Shown here in pieces: positions 26,395-35,057 of a DNA stretch of 64,000 bases. Origin of the DNA: Neobacillus drentensis NBRC 102427 (lineage in GTDB: Bacteria > Bacillota > Bacilli > Bacillales > Cytobacillaceae); contig NZ_BCUX01000012.1 in the NCBI RefSeq assembly GCF_001591445.1, positions 62,001-126,000 of the forward strand. The letters are read 5' to 3'. The stretch's first letter is position 1. Every line of letters starts with the position of its first letter. Position numbers and translations under genes: made by a program. The notes beneath the pieces are model-generated. The model was not told the DNA's origin, did not search any database, and worked only from the letters and a program-made list of their open reading frames with translations.

Positions 26395-26404
26395 GGATAA
26401 TCAG

Positions 26405-26442
26405 AAAAAAACCAGCTTATAATGGACTTCAAGCTGGTTTCC
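26405..26442. terminator. Bidirectional terminator
   Basis: AAACCAGCTT and AAGCTGGTTT form a 10-bp stem between the convergent HupE remnant and the nitroreductase gene. Confidence 0.85.
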
Positions 26443-26462
26443 TCTTTTGTGAGACTTCTTCG

Positions 26463-27125
26463 TTATTTCGTTGGCATTTCGTTGAAGAACGCTACATCCT
26501 CAATAGGAAGACGGGTAGTCGGATGTCCTGGCTTTGTTGCTTTTCCAATCGCAATAAGCATCACTGGTACATACTTTTCGGCAATTCCGAAAGCTTCCAC
26601 AAACTTTGCTTTATCGTACCCGCCCATCGGAACCGTGTCATACCCTTTAGAACGAGCAATCAGCATAAGCTGCATGGAGATCAGTCCGCCATCAATAGAG
26701 ACGATTTGGCGGGCTGCTTCAGGCGGCAAGCTGGAATACGTTCTGACCGTACGCTCGATGAATGATGCAGCCGTATCCTCCGGCATAAAGCCTGCTTCCA
26801 CGGCTTGACCATAAATTTTTTCCGCCTTCTCGTAGCTTTCTACATCGCCCAGTACAGCAATCACGGCAGATGCTTCGACTACCTGTTGCTGGTTATAGGC
26901 GATAGGCAAAAGCTTCTTTTTCAATTCCGGCTGATCAATGACTAAAAAACGCCATGGCTGCAGGTTTGAGGACGAAGGAGCCAATGTTGCCAGCCCCAGC
27001 ATTTCGGTCATTTCTTCTTGTGAGATTCGCACTGTTGGATCATATTGACGAACAGAACGGCGTTCCCGAACTACATCGATGAACGTTTGCTGTTCGATTT
27101 TTTCTAGTGTTTGCAAGTTTGACAT
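26463..27125 (-). CDS. Nitroreductase-family FMN oxidoreductase
   Basis: The 220-residue protein has the nitroreductase fold with the N-terminal RERRSVRQYDP stretch (FMN phosphate contact), LAPSSSNLQPWRFLV, and the C-terminal GYDTVPMGGY region. These homodimers reduce nitro groups, quinones or other acceptors with NAD(P)H. Three consecutive ATG codons follow AGGAGG; the third, at 27125, has the best spacing (7 bases). The frame extends 29 codons further without support. It stands alone. Confidence 0.88.
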   Translation of the reverse strand: MSNLQTLEKIEQQTFIDVVRERRSVRQYDPTVRISQEEMTEMLGLATLAPSSSNLQPWRFLVIDQPELKKKLLPIAYNQQQVVEASAVIAVLGDVESYEKAEKIYGQAVEAGFMPEDTAASFIERTVRTYSSLPPEAARQIVSIDGGLISMQLMLIARSKGYDTVPMGGYDKAKFVEAFGIAEKYVPVMLIAIGKATKPGHPTTRLPIEDVAFFNEMPTK

Positions 27126-27311
27126 CATCATGCCTCCTAGATAGTTTTCTTCATTTATAGCAAGGGTTACGACCCTTTTCATGAGAACTATTGGTAATAC
27201 TATTGTTCGCATTATACAAAGTTACATTACATTGAAATGTATTGTCAAAAAAAAACTCTTTTTGGATGAGAGGAACGATACAACCCTTAATTGGAAGCTA
27301 AATACCATCTG

Positions 27312-27422
27312 TTGTAGAAAAAACATTCAGTTTTGTAGAATAATCCATCAAGATCGTAGAAAAATCCTCAATTTTGTATAAAAGACCCAATTTTAAAATA
27401 AACCATTAATTCTGCAAAAAAA
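27312..27422. repeat. AT-rich tandem repeat array, about six units of 19-21 bp
   Basis: Degenerate units of the form TTGTAGAA-AAATCC-A(T)TCAA start near 27312, 27333, 27354 and 27374, with two weaker units ending near 27422. The period is close to two helical turns, and T/A tracts are in phase, as in bent DNA. It lies just before the cobalamin-binding protein gene. The other bases of 27126-27478 hold no gene. Confidence 0.6.
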
Positions 27423-27478
27423 AGCTGCTGTTTGATAATATAAAGGTGAACATTACCAAATATTAGATAGGAGAGGTT

Positions 27479-28261
27479 ATGAGAGTCATTTCTATATGCC
27501 CCAGCAATACTGAGTTAATGGAATTCTTGGGTTTAACCCACCTTCTAGTCGGAGTAGATGATTATTCTGACTGGCCTGTTTCGATTTCAACTTTACCAAG
27601 GTTAGGCCCGGATTTGTCAATTGATATGGATTGTGTTGAACAATTGAAACCGGACCTGGTCCTTGCATCTCTGAGTGTTCCCGGAATGGAAAAGAATGTC
27701 GAAGTATTAGTTGAACGGGGGATTCCTCATATCGTTTTGAATCCTCAATCATTGTCAGATATTGAACATGATTTGATTAAAACCGCTGAAGCGCTAAAAG
27801 AACCAGAACTAGGGATTAAAGCAGCACAGCGGTTTCGCTCGAGAATTGAAGCTGTAAAACAAAAAGGTAAAAATAGAATTAGACGACCATCACTTTATTG
27901 GGAATGGTGGCCGAAACCTATCTTTACTCCAGGAAAAATCAATTGGCTTACGGAAATCTCTGATGCGGCCGGCGGAGTAAATATCTTTCATGATGTTGAG
28001 TTGGCAAGTGTTCAGACGGATTGGAATGATGTGTTAAGCCGAAAGCCGGATTTTATTTGCTTAGCATGGGTTGGGGTGAGAAGGGAAAAGATCCAGAAAA
28101 GTATTGTCAAAAATCGTCATGGTTTTGAACAGCTCCATTATAAGGATGATAGCCAGATCCTCATCCTTGAAGAAGAACTATTCTGCAGGCCGTCGCCACG
28201 ATTGCTTGAGGGGCTCGAAAAACTAATGGAAATGATCCACAAAACGACTTTGCTAAATTAG
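27479..28261 (+). CDS. BtuF-like cobalamin-binding protein without signal peptide
   Basis: The 260-residue protein starts directly with the mature fold of a class III substrate-binding protein (MRVISICPSNTELMEFLG, then GVDDYSDWP, VEQLKPDLVLAS). No signal peptide or lipobox is present, so it should be cytosolic, unlike BtuF of importers. The family is annotated as cobalamin-binding, but signal-less members have no defined role and could bind other tetrapyrroles or act as sensors. AGGAGAGG precedes the ATG. No permease or ATPase gene is adjacent. Confidence 0.75.
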   Translation: MRVISICPSNTELMEFLGLTHLLVGVDDYSDWPVSISTLPRLGPDLSIDMDCVEQLKPDLVLASLSVPGMEKNVEVLVERGIPHIVLNPQSLSDIEHDLIKTAEALKEPELGIKAAQRFRSRIEAVKQKGKNRIRRPSLYWEWWPKPIFTPGKINWLTEISDAAGGVNIFHDVELASVQTDWNDVLSRKPDFICLAWVGVRREKIQKSIVKNRHGFEQLHYKDDSQILILEEELFCRPSPRLLEGLEKLMEMIHKTTLLN

Positions 28262-28275
28262 CAAAGTTTTTTTTC
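28247..28275 (+). terminator. Terminator overlapping the stop codon of the cobalamin-binding protein gene
   Basis: ACTTTGCTAA and TTAGCAAAGT form a 10-bp stem with a one-base loop and an 8-base T-run; the stop codon lies inside the stem. Confidence 0.85.
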
Positions 28276-28305
28276 TTTTTTAATTATCTGTTTCTTTAAA
28301 AAATA

Positions 28306-28333
28306 TTGACATTGTTAAATAATATTTTATAAT
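28306..28333 (+). promoter_or_regulatory. Promoter of the nucleoside salvage operon
   Basis: TTGACA (28306-28311) and TATAAT (28328-28333) are both consensus, spaced by 16 bases, directly upstream of a cluster of LacI-type operators. Confidence 0.8.
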
Positions 28334-28338
28334 AAAGG

Positions 28339-28394
28339 AAAGCGTTTTAGTAAAACGTTTTCCTAAAACGTTTTCAGAAAGCGTTTTACTAAAA
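28339..28394. promoter_or_regulatory. Cluster of LacI-family operators
   Basis: Four half-site-rich blocks follow the promoter: AAAGCGTTTTAG, TAAAACGTTTTC, TAAAACGTTTTC and AAAGCGTTTTAC. They form overlapping inverted repeats with the CGTTTT core typical of LacI/PurR/RbsR operators. AGAAAGCGTTTTAC also resembles a CcpA cre site. The position after the -10 box suits repression, most likely by the LacI protein encoded just downstream. Confidence 0.8.
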
Positions 28395-28415
28395 TGATAA
28401 GAGGTGAAAAACTTC

Positions 28416-29426
28416 ATGACTGTAACGATCAAAGATATCGCTAAACAAGCAGGGGTGTCCATTACCACAGTATCTAGAATCATCAACAATAAAGCAGAAG
28501 GAATTAGAAAAGAAACGTGTGAGAAAGTACTGAAAGTAGTGGAAGAATTACATTACAAACCAAATAGTATTGCGAGAAGTATGATTACAAAAAAAACGTA
28601 TACGATTGGGTTAGTCATTCCAGACATCCGGAACCCGTTCTTTCCTGAGCTTGTCAGAGGGGTTGAGGATGTAGCAAATGCTGCGCAATATACGGTGTTT
28701 TTATGTAATACGGATAGTTCTCATAGAAAAGAAACCGATTATTTAGCCATCATGAAAGAAAAAAATGTGGATGGAATTATCTTTACCGGACCTCAAGAAT
28801 TACAAAGTAAAGATTTCTATCAATCCGTACAGGAATATGAAATACCGATTATTTTGTTAGACCGTGGTCAAGAAATTGAGGATTTTAGCGGTGTTTATAT
28901 TGATAATGTCCAAGCAGGGTACATGGCTACTAAACATTTACTAGAGCTTTCTCATCAGAATATCGGGTGCATTACGGGTCCAGCTGCTATTCCCAATTCT
29001 AATGAGCGGTATAAGGGATATTTGAAGGCGTTTTCGGAGTTTCAAATTCCGGTAGACGAATCAATCGTTATTCCTGGTAACTATCAAATGGAAGGGGGAT
29101 ACGTAGCGGCAAAGGCCTTATTAAAGGAAAGAGATGTTACAGCTATTTTTGCCTTTAATGATCTGATGGCATTTGGGGTTTATCAAGCGGCATACGAATT
29201 AGGAATAAAAATTCCTGAGGATTTGTCAGTCGTAGGGTTTGATAACCTGCCTTTTAACCAATTAATCAGACCTAAACTTACAACCATAGAACAGTCTGCT
29301 TATAAAATGGGGGAAATAGCTGCCAAGATGTTATTTGATCAAATCAACAACGAAAAAAGTGTGAAGGAACAGGTTTTTATTGAACCAACATTAATTATCA
29401 ATGGCAGCACAAAAGAACATGCTTAA
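28416..29426 (+). CDS. LacI-family repressor of the nucleoside operon
   Basis: The 336-residue protein has the N-terminal LacI helix-turn-helix (residues 3-23, TIKDIAKQAGVSITTVSRIIN), a hinge helix near 45-58 and a periplasmic-binding-type effector domain (about 62-330). The GTG inside the RBS was rejected in favour of the ATG at 28416. It is the first gene of its operon and is followed by a nucleoside hydrolase, so the effector is likely ribose or a nucleoside, as with RbsR. Autoregulation via the upstream operators is probable. Confidence 0.9.
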   Translation: MTVTIKDIAKQAGVSITTVSRIINNKAEGIRKETCEKVLKVVEELHYKPNSIARSMITKKTYTIGLVIPDIRNPFFPELVRGVEDVANAAQYTVFLCNTDSSHRKETDYLAIMKEKNVDGIIFTGPQELQSKDFYQSVQEYEIPIILLDRGQEIEDFSGVYIDNVQAGYMATKHLLELSHQNIGCITGPAAIPNSNERYKGYLKAFSEFQIPVDESIVIPGNYQMEGGYVAAKALLKERDVTAIFAFNDLMAFGVYQAAYELGIKIPEDLSVVGFDNLPFNQLIRPKLTTIEQSAYKMGEIAAKMLFDQINNEKSVKEQVFIEPTLIINGSTKEHA

Positions 29427-29438
29427 GGAGGGCTTATG

Positions 29439-30353
29439 ATGAAAAAAACAGTCATTATTGACACAGATCCTGGGATTGATGACGCTATTGCTATTTTTCT
29501 AGCATTAACGTCTGAAAAATTAGATGTAAAGTTAATTACTACAACAGCAGGTAATCAAACCATTGAAAAGGTAACAAATAATGCGTTAGGGCTTGTTAAT
29601 TTAACAGGCATAAAGGGAATTGAAATTGCCAAGGGTGCTACGAAGCCGCTGATTAAAAAGCTGTATACGGCGGAAGAGTTCCATGGAGAATCTGGTTTAG
29701 GGGAGGTGGTGCTGCCAATAGGTGAGCAGCAGGAAAGTGAGCGTACTGCGGTTGAGGCGATGAAGGAACTACTTATGAACTCAAATGAAAACGTATCCAT
29801 TGTTGCGATTGGTCCATTAACAAACGTAGCAAACCTTATTACGGCCTATCCAAATCTTACGCATAAAATTGAGCAAATTTCGATTATGGGTGGTGCGTAT
29901 GAAGGCGGAAATACAACGCCAGTGGCTGAGTTTAATATGTATGTAGATCCTGAGGCTGCGCAAATTGTCTTTCAATCCGGTATTCCCATTGCTTTATTTG
30001 GGCTAGATGTCACCTATAAAGCGGTACTTTTCAATGAAGATATTGAAAAAGTAAGAAGCATTGGGAATCGCATCAGTGATGCAACAGCTGATATGCTGGA
30101 ATTTTACGCCAGGGGCAGGACGAATGGCTTACCCATGCATGATGCCTGTGCAGTTGCTTATCTAATTAATCCTGATTTATTTACGTTTATTCCATGTAAT
30201 GTTCAAGTCGAAACAAAAGGGGAATTTACCTATGGTCAAACGATCATAGATAAAAAGAAATTAACGGATCAACCGATCAATGCCAATGTAGCTTTTGAAG
30301 TAGATCGCGAAGAGCTTTCCAACATGATCTATCAGTCGCTAAAATCATTCTAA
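29439..30353 (+). CDS. Nucleoside hydrolase (inosine/uridine-preferring type)
   Basis: The 304-residue protein has the nucleoside-hydrolase signature DTDPGIDDA at residues 8-16, whose aspartates bind Ca2+ and ribose, and a later HDACAVAYL stretch near 233-241 with the His-Asp pair. It splits ribonucleosides into base plus ribose in the cytosol. Two ATG codons follow GGAGG; the second has better spacing. Downstream ECF transporter and ribokinase genes indicate that the nucleosides are imported and the ribose phosphorylated. Confidence 0.92.
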   Translation: MKKTVIIDTDPGIDDAIAIFLALTSEKLDVKLITTTAGNQTIEKVTNNALGLVNLTGIKGIEIAKGATKPLIKKLYTAEEFHGESGLGEVVLPIGEQQESERTAVEAMKELLMNSNENVSIVAIGPLTNVANLITAYPNLTHKIEQISIMGGAYEGGNTTPVAEFNMYVDPEAAQIVFQSGIPIALFGLDVTYKAVLFNEDIEKVRSIGNRISDATADMLEFYARGRTNGLPMHDACAVAYLINPDLFTFIPCNVQVETKGEFTYGQTIIDKKKLTDQPINANVAFEVDREELSNMIYQSLKSF

Positions 30354-30383
30354 TATTCTATTTAACAGGGGAGAGATACTATT

Positions 30384-30995
30384 ATGAAACGCGGTTTAAA
30401 ACATGATTTCTCATTAATTGCTATTATGTTAATTCCTATCGGTGTTGGTTTAAACGTTGCCATTGCCCAGTTAGTCCAAATCTTAAGGCTGCCAATTTGG
30501 CTTGATGCTATTGGAACAATCGTAGCTGCTATGGTGGCAGGACCTTGGGTTGGTTTGGTGACGGGCGGTTCTACTAACCTCGTAAAATCAATCTTTACAC
30601 CAACTGAGCTTCCATTTGCCTTATCCTCCATGGCTATTGGGTTTACAGTCGGGATGCTATCTAAAAAGGGTATGTTTAAAAACTTTGGGAAAACAATCGT
30701 TTCTTGTCTGATTGTTACAGTCATTGCTGTACTTATTTCAACACCGATTATTGTATGGGTTTATGGCGGTATTTCCGGAAGCTCGGCATCAGCTATGACA
30801 GCGGTATTATTAGCATCTGGCCAGAGATTGGTACAAGCTGTCATCACTTCAATGGGTCTGCTTGAATTAATTGATAAATCTACATCTGTTATCCTTGCTT
30901 ATATCATTGTCAATAAAATGTCTGATCGATATTTGTCCAAGCATAACTATACGCAATCATTTATAAAAAGCAATAAAAAGTCGAAAGTAGCTTAA
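30384..30995 (+). CDS. ECF transporter substrate-binding (S) component, probably nucleoside-specific
   Basis: The 203-residue membrane protein has about six hydrophobic helices and the ECF S-component layout (PIGVGLNVAIAQLVQ in TM1, then VAGPWVGLVTGGSTNLVKS). S components bind the substrate and dock on the T/A/A' module encoded next. The nucleoside hydrolase before it and ribokinase after it suggest nucleosides or ribose as cargo; that specificity is inferred from context only. Confidence 0.83.
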   Translation: MKRGLKHDFSLIAIMLIPIGVGLNVAIAQLVQILRLPIWLDAIGTIVAAMVAGPWVGLVTGGSTNLVKSIFTPTELPFALSSMAIGFTVGMLSKKGMFKNFGKTIVSCLIVTVIAVLISTPIIVWVYGGISGSSASAMTAVLLASGQRLVQAVITSMGLLELIDKSTSVILAYIIVNKMSDRYLSKHNYTQSFIKSNKKSKVA

Positions 30996-31004
30996 TGAGT
31001 GATG

Positions 31005-31040
31005 AGAATCTCTGCCTAGACCTTTTTAGTCAGAGATTCT
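31005..31040 (+). other. Hairpin between ECF S and T genes
   Basis: AGAATCTCTG and CAGAGATTCT form a perfect 10-bp stem with a 16-base loop, 10 bases after the S-component stop. A weak T-rich stretch follows. It may attenuate or protect the mRNA so that S component is made in excess over the T/A module. Confidence 0.6.
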
Positions 31041-31078
31041 TATCTATTTTAAAAAAATACAAGAGGAGGTCAATAGAA

Positions 31079-31825
31079 ATGGAGAAAAAGAACGTCATTC
31101 TTAGTTTATATCCGACGACAAAGCTATTAATGATTTTATTAATCGCAGTTTCTGTTTTTATTATTCCTAGTTATCTATATGCCTATGCCATGTTTTTGGT
31201 TTGTTTAGTGATTGCAGCGATGGGAAACGTCACAAAGGAATTTGCCAATTTAACGATTAAAGGATTATTTAGTTTATGCATTTTGATATTCGTTTTGCAA
31301 AGCTTCTTCTATCCTGGGACGCATGTATTATGGGAATGGGGTTTCCTTGCGATCAAGCAAGAAGGAATCCATTTCGGGTTAACTCTCACTTCAAAAGTCA
31401 TTGCGGTAGGTTCTTCTTTAATATTATTTTTCCGCATTACCCCTGTGAAGGATTTTGTCTATTCATTAGAAGTTATGGGATTATCACCTAAAGCCACCTA
31501 TGTTGTGTTGTCCACGTTAACGATTATCCCTGAAATGAAAAAATCATCGCAGGTCATTATGGATGCCCAAAAAACAAGGGGAGTGGAAACGGAAGGTAGT
31601 TTGATGGTGAGATTAAAAGCATTACTTCCGATGATTACACCGCTCGTATTATCGTCTGTAGCAAGTACGGAAGAACGTGCCATGGCGTTGGAGGCAAGAG
31701 CATTCACCGTGAATAAAAGAAAAACGAGCATCTATAGCATTGAGAAAACGGGAAGAGATTCATTCATCAGGGTATTGTTACTCGTACTTTTGATTTTACT
31801 AATAGTTTGGAGAGTTGCCTTATGA
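31079..31825 (+). CDS. ECF transporter transmembrane (T) component, EcfT/CbiQ family
   Basis: The 248-residue membrane protein has four or five helices and the T-component coupling motifs: Ala-Arg-Gly-like sequences near 155-161 (QKTRGVE) and 201-207 (EARAFT). The ATG at 31079 has GAGGAGG upstream; an in-frame GTG/ATG at 30995 is rejected because it overlaps the hairpin and adds 28 unlike residues. The stop overlaps the start of the ATPase gene (ATGA). Confidence 0.87.
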   Translation: MEKKNVILSLYPTTKLLMILLIAVSVFIIPSYLYAYAMFLVCLVIAAMGNVTKEFANLTIKGLFSLCILIFVLQSFFYPGTHVLWEWGFLAIKQEGIHFGLTLTSKVIAVGSSLILFFRITPVKDFVYSLEVMGLSPKATYVVLSTLTIIPEMKKSSQVIMDAQKTRGVETEGSLMVRLKALLPMITPLVLSSVASTEERAMALEARAFTVNKRKTSIYSIEKTGRDSFIRVLLLVLLILLIVWRVAL

Positions 31826-32676
31826 GTTATATTGAATTGAAAGGAATCTCGTATAAATATCCTGTCGGTGATGAAAAAGTATTAAAGGATATCAGTCTCT
31901 CGTTAGAAAAAGGAAAGGTGTATGCCTTAATTGGGGCAAATGGCGCTGGTAAAACAACGATTTGTAACTTAATACGCGGATTTATTCCTCATTTTTTTAA
32001 AGGTGATCTTGATGGGGAAATGCTAATCGAAGGAAGGGACATTCGAGAGTGGGAGATGGGTGATCTCGCTCAAAAAATGGGTTATATTTTTCAAAATCCT
32101 TTCACACAAATAAGTGGTACGAAAGATACGGTATTTGAAGAAATAGCGTTTGGTTTAGAAAATTTACGAGTCGAAGTTCCAGTTATAAAGGAAAGAGTAG
32201 CAGAAATCATCAAATTATTCGGTTTAGAATCGCTTCAAGAAAAAAATCCGCAACAACTGTCAGGCGGGCAGCGGCAAAGAGTATCGTTAGCTTCCATTAT
32301 GGTAATGGATCCAGAAATTTTAATTATCGACGAACCAACTTCACAGTTAGACCCACAGGCGACTGAGGAAGTTTTTAAAATCATAAATATCATGAAACAA
32401 AGGGGAAAAACGATAATTCTGGTCGAACATAAAATTGAACTGATTGCAGAATATGCCGATCGGGTCATTCTTGTAGAAGACGGAAAAGTAGCGATGAAAG
32501 GGAAAACAAAGGATATTCTCTCTGACATCAAAGCTATGGACCATGGTATATTATTACCTCAATATGCTCTTTTAGGGTATGAAATGCAAAAAAATGATCG
32601 TTTACATGAGATTCCAGTTACCGAATCGGAAGCGATTGGGGTCTTCACAAAATGGATGGCAGGAAAGGAGAATTAA
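31822..32676 (+). CDS. ECF transporter ATP-binding subunit A
   Basis: The 284-residue ABC ATPase has Walker A GANGAGKTT (about 39-47), signature LSGGQRQR, Walker B ILIIDEPT and an H-loop in VEHKIE. It begins in an ATGA overlap with the T-component gene. It energises nucleoside uptake together with the following, less canonical ATPase. Confidence 0.92.
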   Translation: MSYIELKGISYKYPVGDEKVLKDISLSLEKGKVYALIGANGAGKTTICNLIRGFIPHFFKGDLDGEMLIEGRDIREWEMGDLAQKMGYIFQNPFTQISGTKDTVFEEIAFGLENLRVEVPVIKERVAEIIKLFGLESLQEKNPQQLSGGQRQRVSLASIMVMDPEILIIDEPTSQLDPQATEEVFKIINIMKQRGKTIILVEHKIELIAEYADRVILVEDGKVAMKGKTKDILSDIKAMDHGILLPQYALLGYEMQKNDRLHEIPVTESEAIGVFTKWMAGKEN

Positions 32677-32680
32677 CGAC

Positions 32681-33529
32681 ATGGCCTTTTTAACTTTAAC
32701 GAATCTTACTTATGCTTATCCAAATGGGTTTACAGCGGTTGAGAACGTCACGATGTCCTTTGAGAAGGGGGAATCTGTCGCAATCGTTGGTCAGAATGGG
32801 GCGGGAAAAACGACGACGGTTAAATTAATTAATGGTTTATTAAAGCCAACCGAAGGTGACGTCATGATTGACGGCTGGAATACAAAAGATTATACAACAG
32901 CGCAAATCTCGCGAAAAGTTGGTTATGTATTCCAAAATCCGGATGATCAGATTTTTAATAGTACGGTCTATAAAGAGATTGAATTTGGACCTAAGCAACA
33001 AGGATTATCCTTAGATGAAGTGAAAGAACGAGTGCTGCATGCTGCTGAGCTTGTGGGTGTGACGAAGTTTTTAGAAGAAAATCCATATGACCTCCCTTAT
33101 TCACTGCGGAAAATGGTCACCATTGCAGCGGTTATTGCGATGAATACGGATGTGATCATTCTGGATGAGCCGACAGCAGGACAGGATTATCCAACCATGA
33201 TTCGATTAGGAGCAATCATCAAGCATTTGAATGAACAAGGCAAGACTGTTATTACAATTACACATGACATGGAATTTGTTGTGAATCATTTCGAGCATGT
33301 CATCGTTATGGCGAATAAAAGGAAGATTGCTGATGGAAACAAGCGGGACATCTTCTGGGATCATGAGACATTAGAAAAAAGTATGTTAAAACAGCCTCAC
33401 ATCAGCCGGCTTAGTCATTCTTTAAAGTTTGGAAATAATGTCTTAACCATCGATGAAATAGTTGATGAGTTAAAGGAAGCGAAGAAAAACGGCCATGCTG
33501 AAAAAGAAAGATATGAGGTGGTTGTGTGA
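32681..33529 (+). CDS. ECF transporter ATP-binding subunit A' with non-consensus signature motif
   Basis: The 282-residue ABC ATPase has Walker A GQNGAGKTT, Walker B VIILDEPT and switch His in ITHDME, but the expected LSGGQ signature is replaced by YSLRK (in LPYSLRKMVTIAAVIAMN). In an A/A' heterodimer this would leave one composite ATP site altered. The start at 32681 has AAAGGAG upstream; the frame extends 34 codons into the previous gene without support. Confidence 0.9.
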   Translation: MAFLTLTNLTYAYPNGFTAVENVTMSFEKGESVAIVGQNGAGKTTTVKLINGLLKPTEGDVMIDGWNTKDYTTAQISRKVGYVFQNPDDQIFNSTVYKEIEFGPKQQGLSLDEVKERVLHAAELVGVTKFLEENPYDLPYSLRKMVTIAAVIAMNTDVIILDEPTAGQDYPTMIRLGAIIKHLNEQGKTVITITHDMEFVVNHFEHVIVMANKRKIADGNKRDIFWDHETLEKSMLKQPHISRLSHSLKFGNNVLTIDEIVDELKEAKKNGHAEKERYEVVV

Positions 33530-34452
33530 GTAAAGTGGTTGTCATTGGCAGCTTAAATGTGGACTTGGTCACCCAAGTTCCACATCTCCCTCAAGCGGGA
33601 GAAACGATTTCGAGTGTAAAGTTCCAAACGAATTTTGGCGGTAAAGGGGCAAATCAAGCCTTTGCCTTAGCCAAGCTTGGCGCAGAAGTGGCCATGATTG
33701 GCAAGGTAGGAAATGATGAATATGGAAGATTGTTGATTGACAATTTAACGGAATCAGGCGTGGATACGGCGGCCATTCAGGAAGATGACGGCCCGACAGG
33801 AATGGCGTTTATTAATGTCAGTTCGGATGGAGAAAATAATATTGTTCTCGTTTCCGGTGCGAATCATCGGATTCAGCCAGCAGATATCGAACGGCATCGA
33901 CGTTTGCTTGAACAATGTGACATCATTATCATGCAGTTAGAAATACCGCTAGAGATTGTCGAGTATGTACTAGAGCTTGCGAGTGAGTACAATAAAAAGG
34001 TCATCCTGAATCCAGCACCTGCTCAAAAGCTATCAACATCGTTGCTGGGGAAAGTACATACTCTCATCCCTAATGAAACGGAATTACAAGCCATAACAGG
34101 CATGCCCGTCTCAACAGAAGAGGAAATATTAAGGGCAGGTTTATTTTTAAAATCATTAGGAATCAAGAGAGTAGTGGTGACAGCTGGAGAAAAAGGCTCC
34201 TATGTCGTCACTGATGTAGCCCACTATCATGTGCCTGCCTGCACTGTAGATGCCGTGGACACTACTGCAGCAGGCGATTCATTTATCTCAGCATTTGTCA
34301 TCGCGTCACTAAATGGCTTAGATGATGTAGAAGCAGCTAGTTTTGCCAGCAGAGTATCAGCGGTTGTCGTAACAAGAGAAGGAGCCCAAGCATCGATTCC
34401 AACCTTGGAAGAAGTGGAAAATTATTTTGGGGTCAAACCTCCGCTCAGCTAA
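33526..34452 (+). CDS. rbsK: Ribokinase
   Basis: The 308-residue PfkB-family kinase has GGKGANQ at 38-44 and the catalytic loop DTTAAGDSF at 245-253, with Asp251 as base (Ala248 replaces the more common Gly). It phosphorylates ribose to ribose 5-phosphate. It starts with GTG in a four-base overlap with the ATPase gene, behind GAGGTGG. As the last operon gene it would handle the ribose released by the nucleoside hydrolase. Confidence 0.92.
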   Translation: MSKVVVIGSLNVDLVTQVPHLPQAGETISSVKFQTNFGGKGANQAFALAKLGAEVAMIGKVGNDEYGRLLIDNLTESGVDTAAIQEDDGPTGMAFINVSSDGENNIVLVSGANHRIQPADIERHRRLLEQCDIIIMQLEIPLEIVEYVLELASEYNKKVILNPAPAQKLSTSLLGKVHTLIPNETELQAITGMPVSTEEEILRAGLFLKSLGIKRVVVTAGEKGSYVVTDVAHYHVPACTVDAVDTTAAGDSFISAFVIASLNGLDDVEAASFASRVSAVVVTREGAQASIPTLEEVENYFGVKPPLS

Positions 34453-34463
34453 AGTAGTAAAAG

Positions 34464-34510
34464 AAATCAGTCTCGCTGCCTTTTCAGCAGTCGAACTGAT
34501 TTTTTTTGCA
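34464..34510 (+). terminator. Terminator of the nucleoside operon
   Basis: AATCAGT...CTGC pairs with GCAG...ACTGATT, and eight T residues follow. Confidence 0.85.
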
Positions 34511-34518
34511 TTTGCTGC

Positions 34519-34899
34519 TTATTTAATAAGAATTGTGTAGGTCTTTTCGGCCACGCCATTCGGAGCGATGACGTGAATATGGATTTCTTTGTTTTCGGCA
34601 ATGTTTATTTTAGTGTATTTTTTATTGGTTACGTTTTGTGAATTGATGCGAATACTTTGGGCTCGACTTGATGTAGCAATCGCCGAAAGTTCAACTTCCG
34701 TTTTATCTGTAGTAAGGATATAGTGTTCAATCGTCGGGTGGAAGGCTGGCTCCAGTGTTCCGTTTTCAACGAAAATGGCACTTAGCGTGGCTATCGTTTC
34801 AGCCGTATACTCTCCGGAAAAAATCGTATTGATATTGATCCCTGCCCTATCTAAATCGGACATATAATTTCCGACCAAGCTTATTTTGCTTGAACCCAT
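34519..34899 (-). CDS. Small protein with a cadherin-like beta-sandwich C-terminus
   Basis: The 126-residue protein starts at an ATG with GGAG five bases upstream. Residues about 1-60 are not recognised. The C-terminal 60 residues (VELSAIATSSRA...IHIHVIAPNGVAEKTYTI) look like one cadherin-like beta-sandwich repeat often appended to secreted bacterial enzymes. There is no signal peptide, so it may be the 3' end of a larger secreted protein gene whose front was lost; a dispersed repeat lies 20 bases upstream of its start. Confidence 0.5.
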   Translation of the reverse strand: MGSSKISLVGNYMSDLDRAGININTIFSGEYTAETIATLSAIFVENGTLEPAFHPTIEHYILTTDKTEVELSAIATSSRAQSIRINSQNVTNKKYTKINIAENKEIHIHVIAPNGVAEKTYTILIK

Positions 34900-34918
34900 G
34901 CATTCTCCTGCACATACT

Positions 34919-34935
34919 GGGGGTCAGGCACCTAT
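34919..34935 (+). repeat. Dispersed GGGGTCAGGCACC repeat (half element)
   Basis: GGGGGTCAGGCACCTATTT is the right half of the palindromic element seen complete at 57727-57792; the left half is missing here. Confidence 0.65.
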
Positions 34936-35057
34936 TTCGTACGCAGATCTGGAGAAATTTGACGGGATAGAGAAGCTCATTCTTGATTAGAGGCTTTTTC
35001 CTGAATTTAGCTCTGAGAATTGCCTTTCTTTTAACCCAGTAGATTTATGATTGGATT

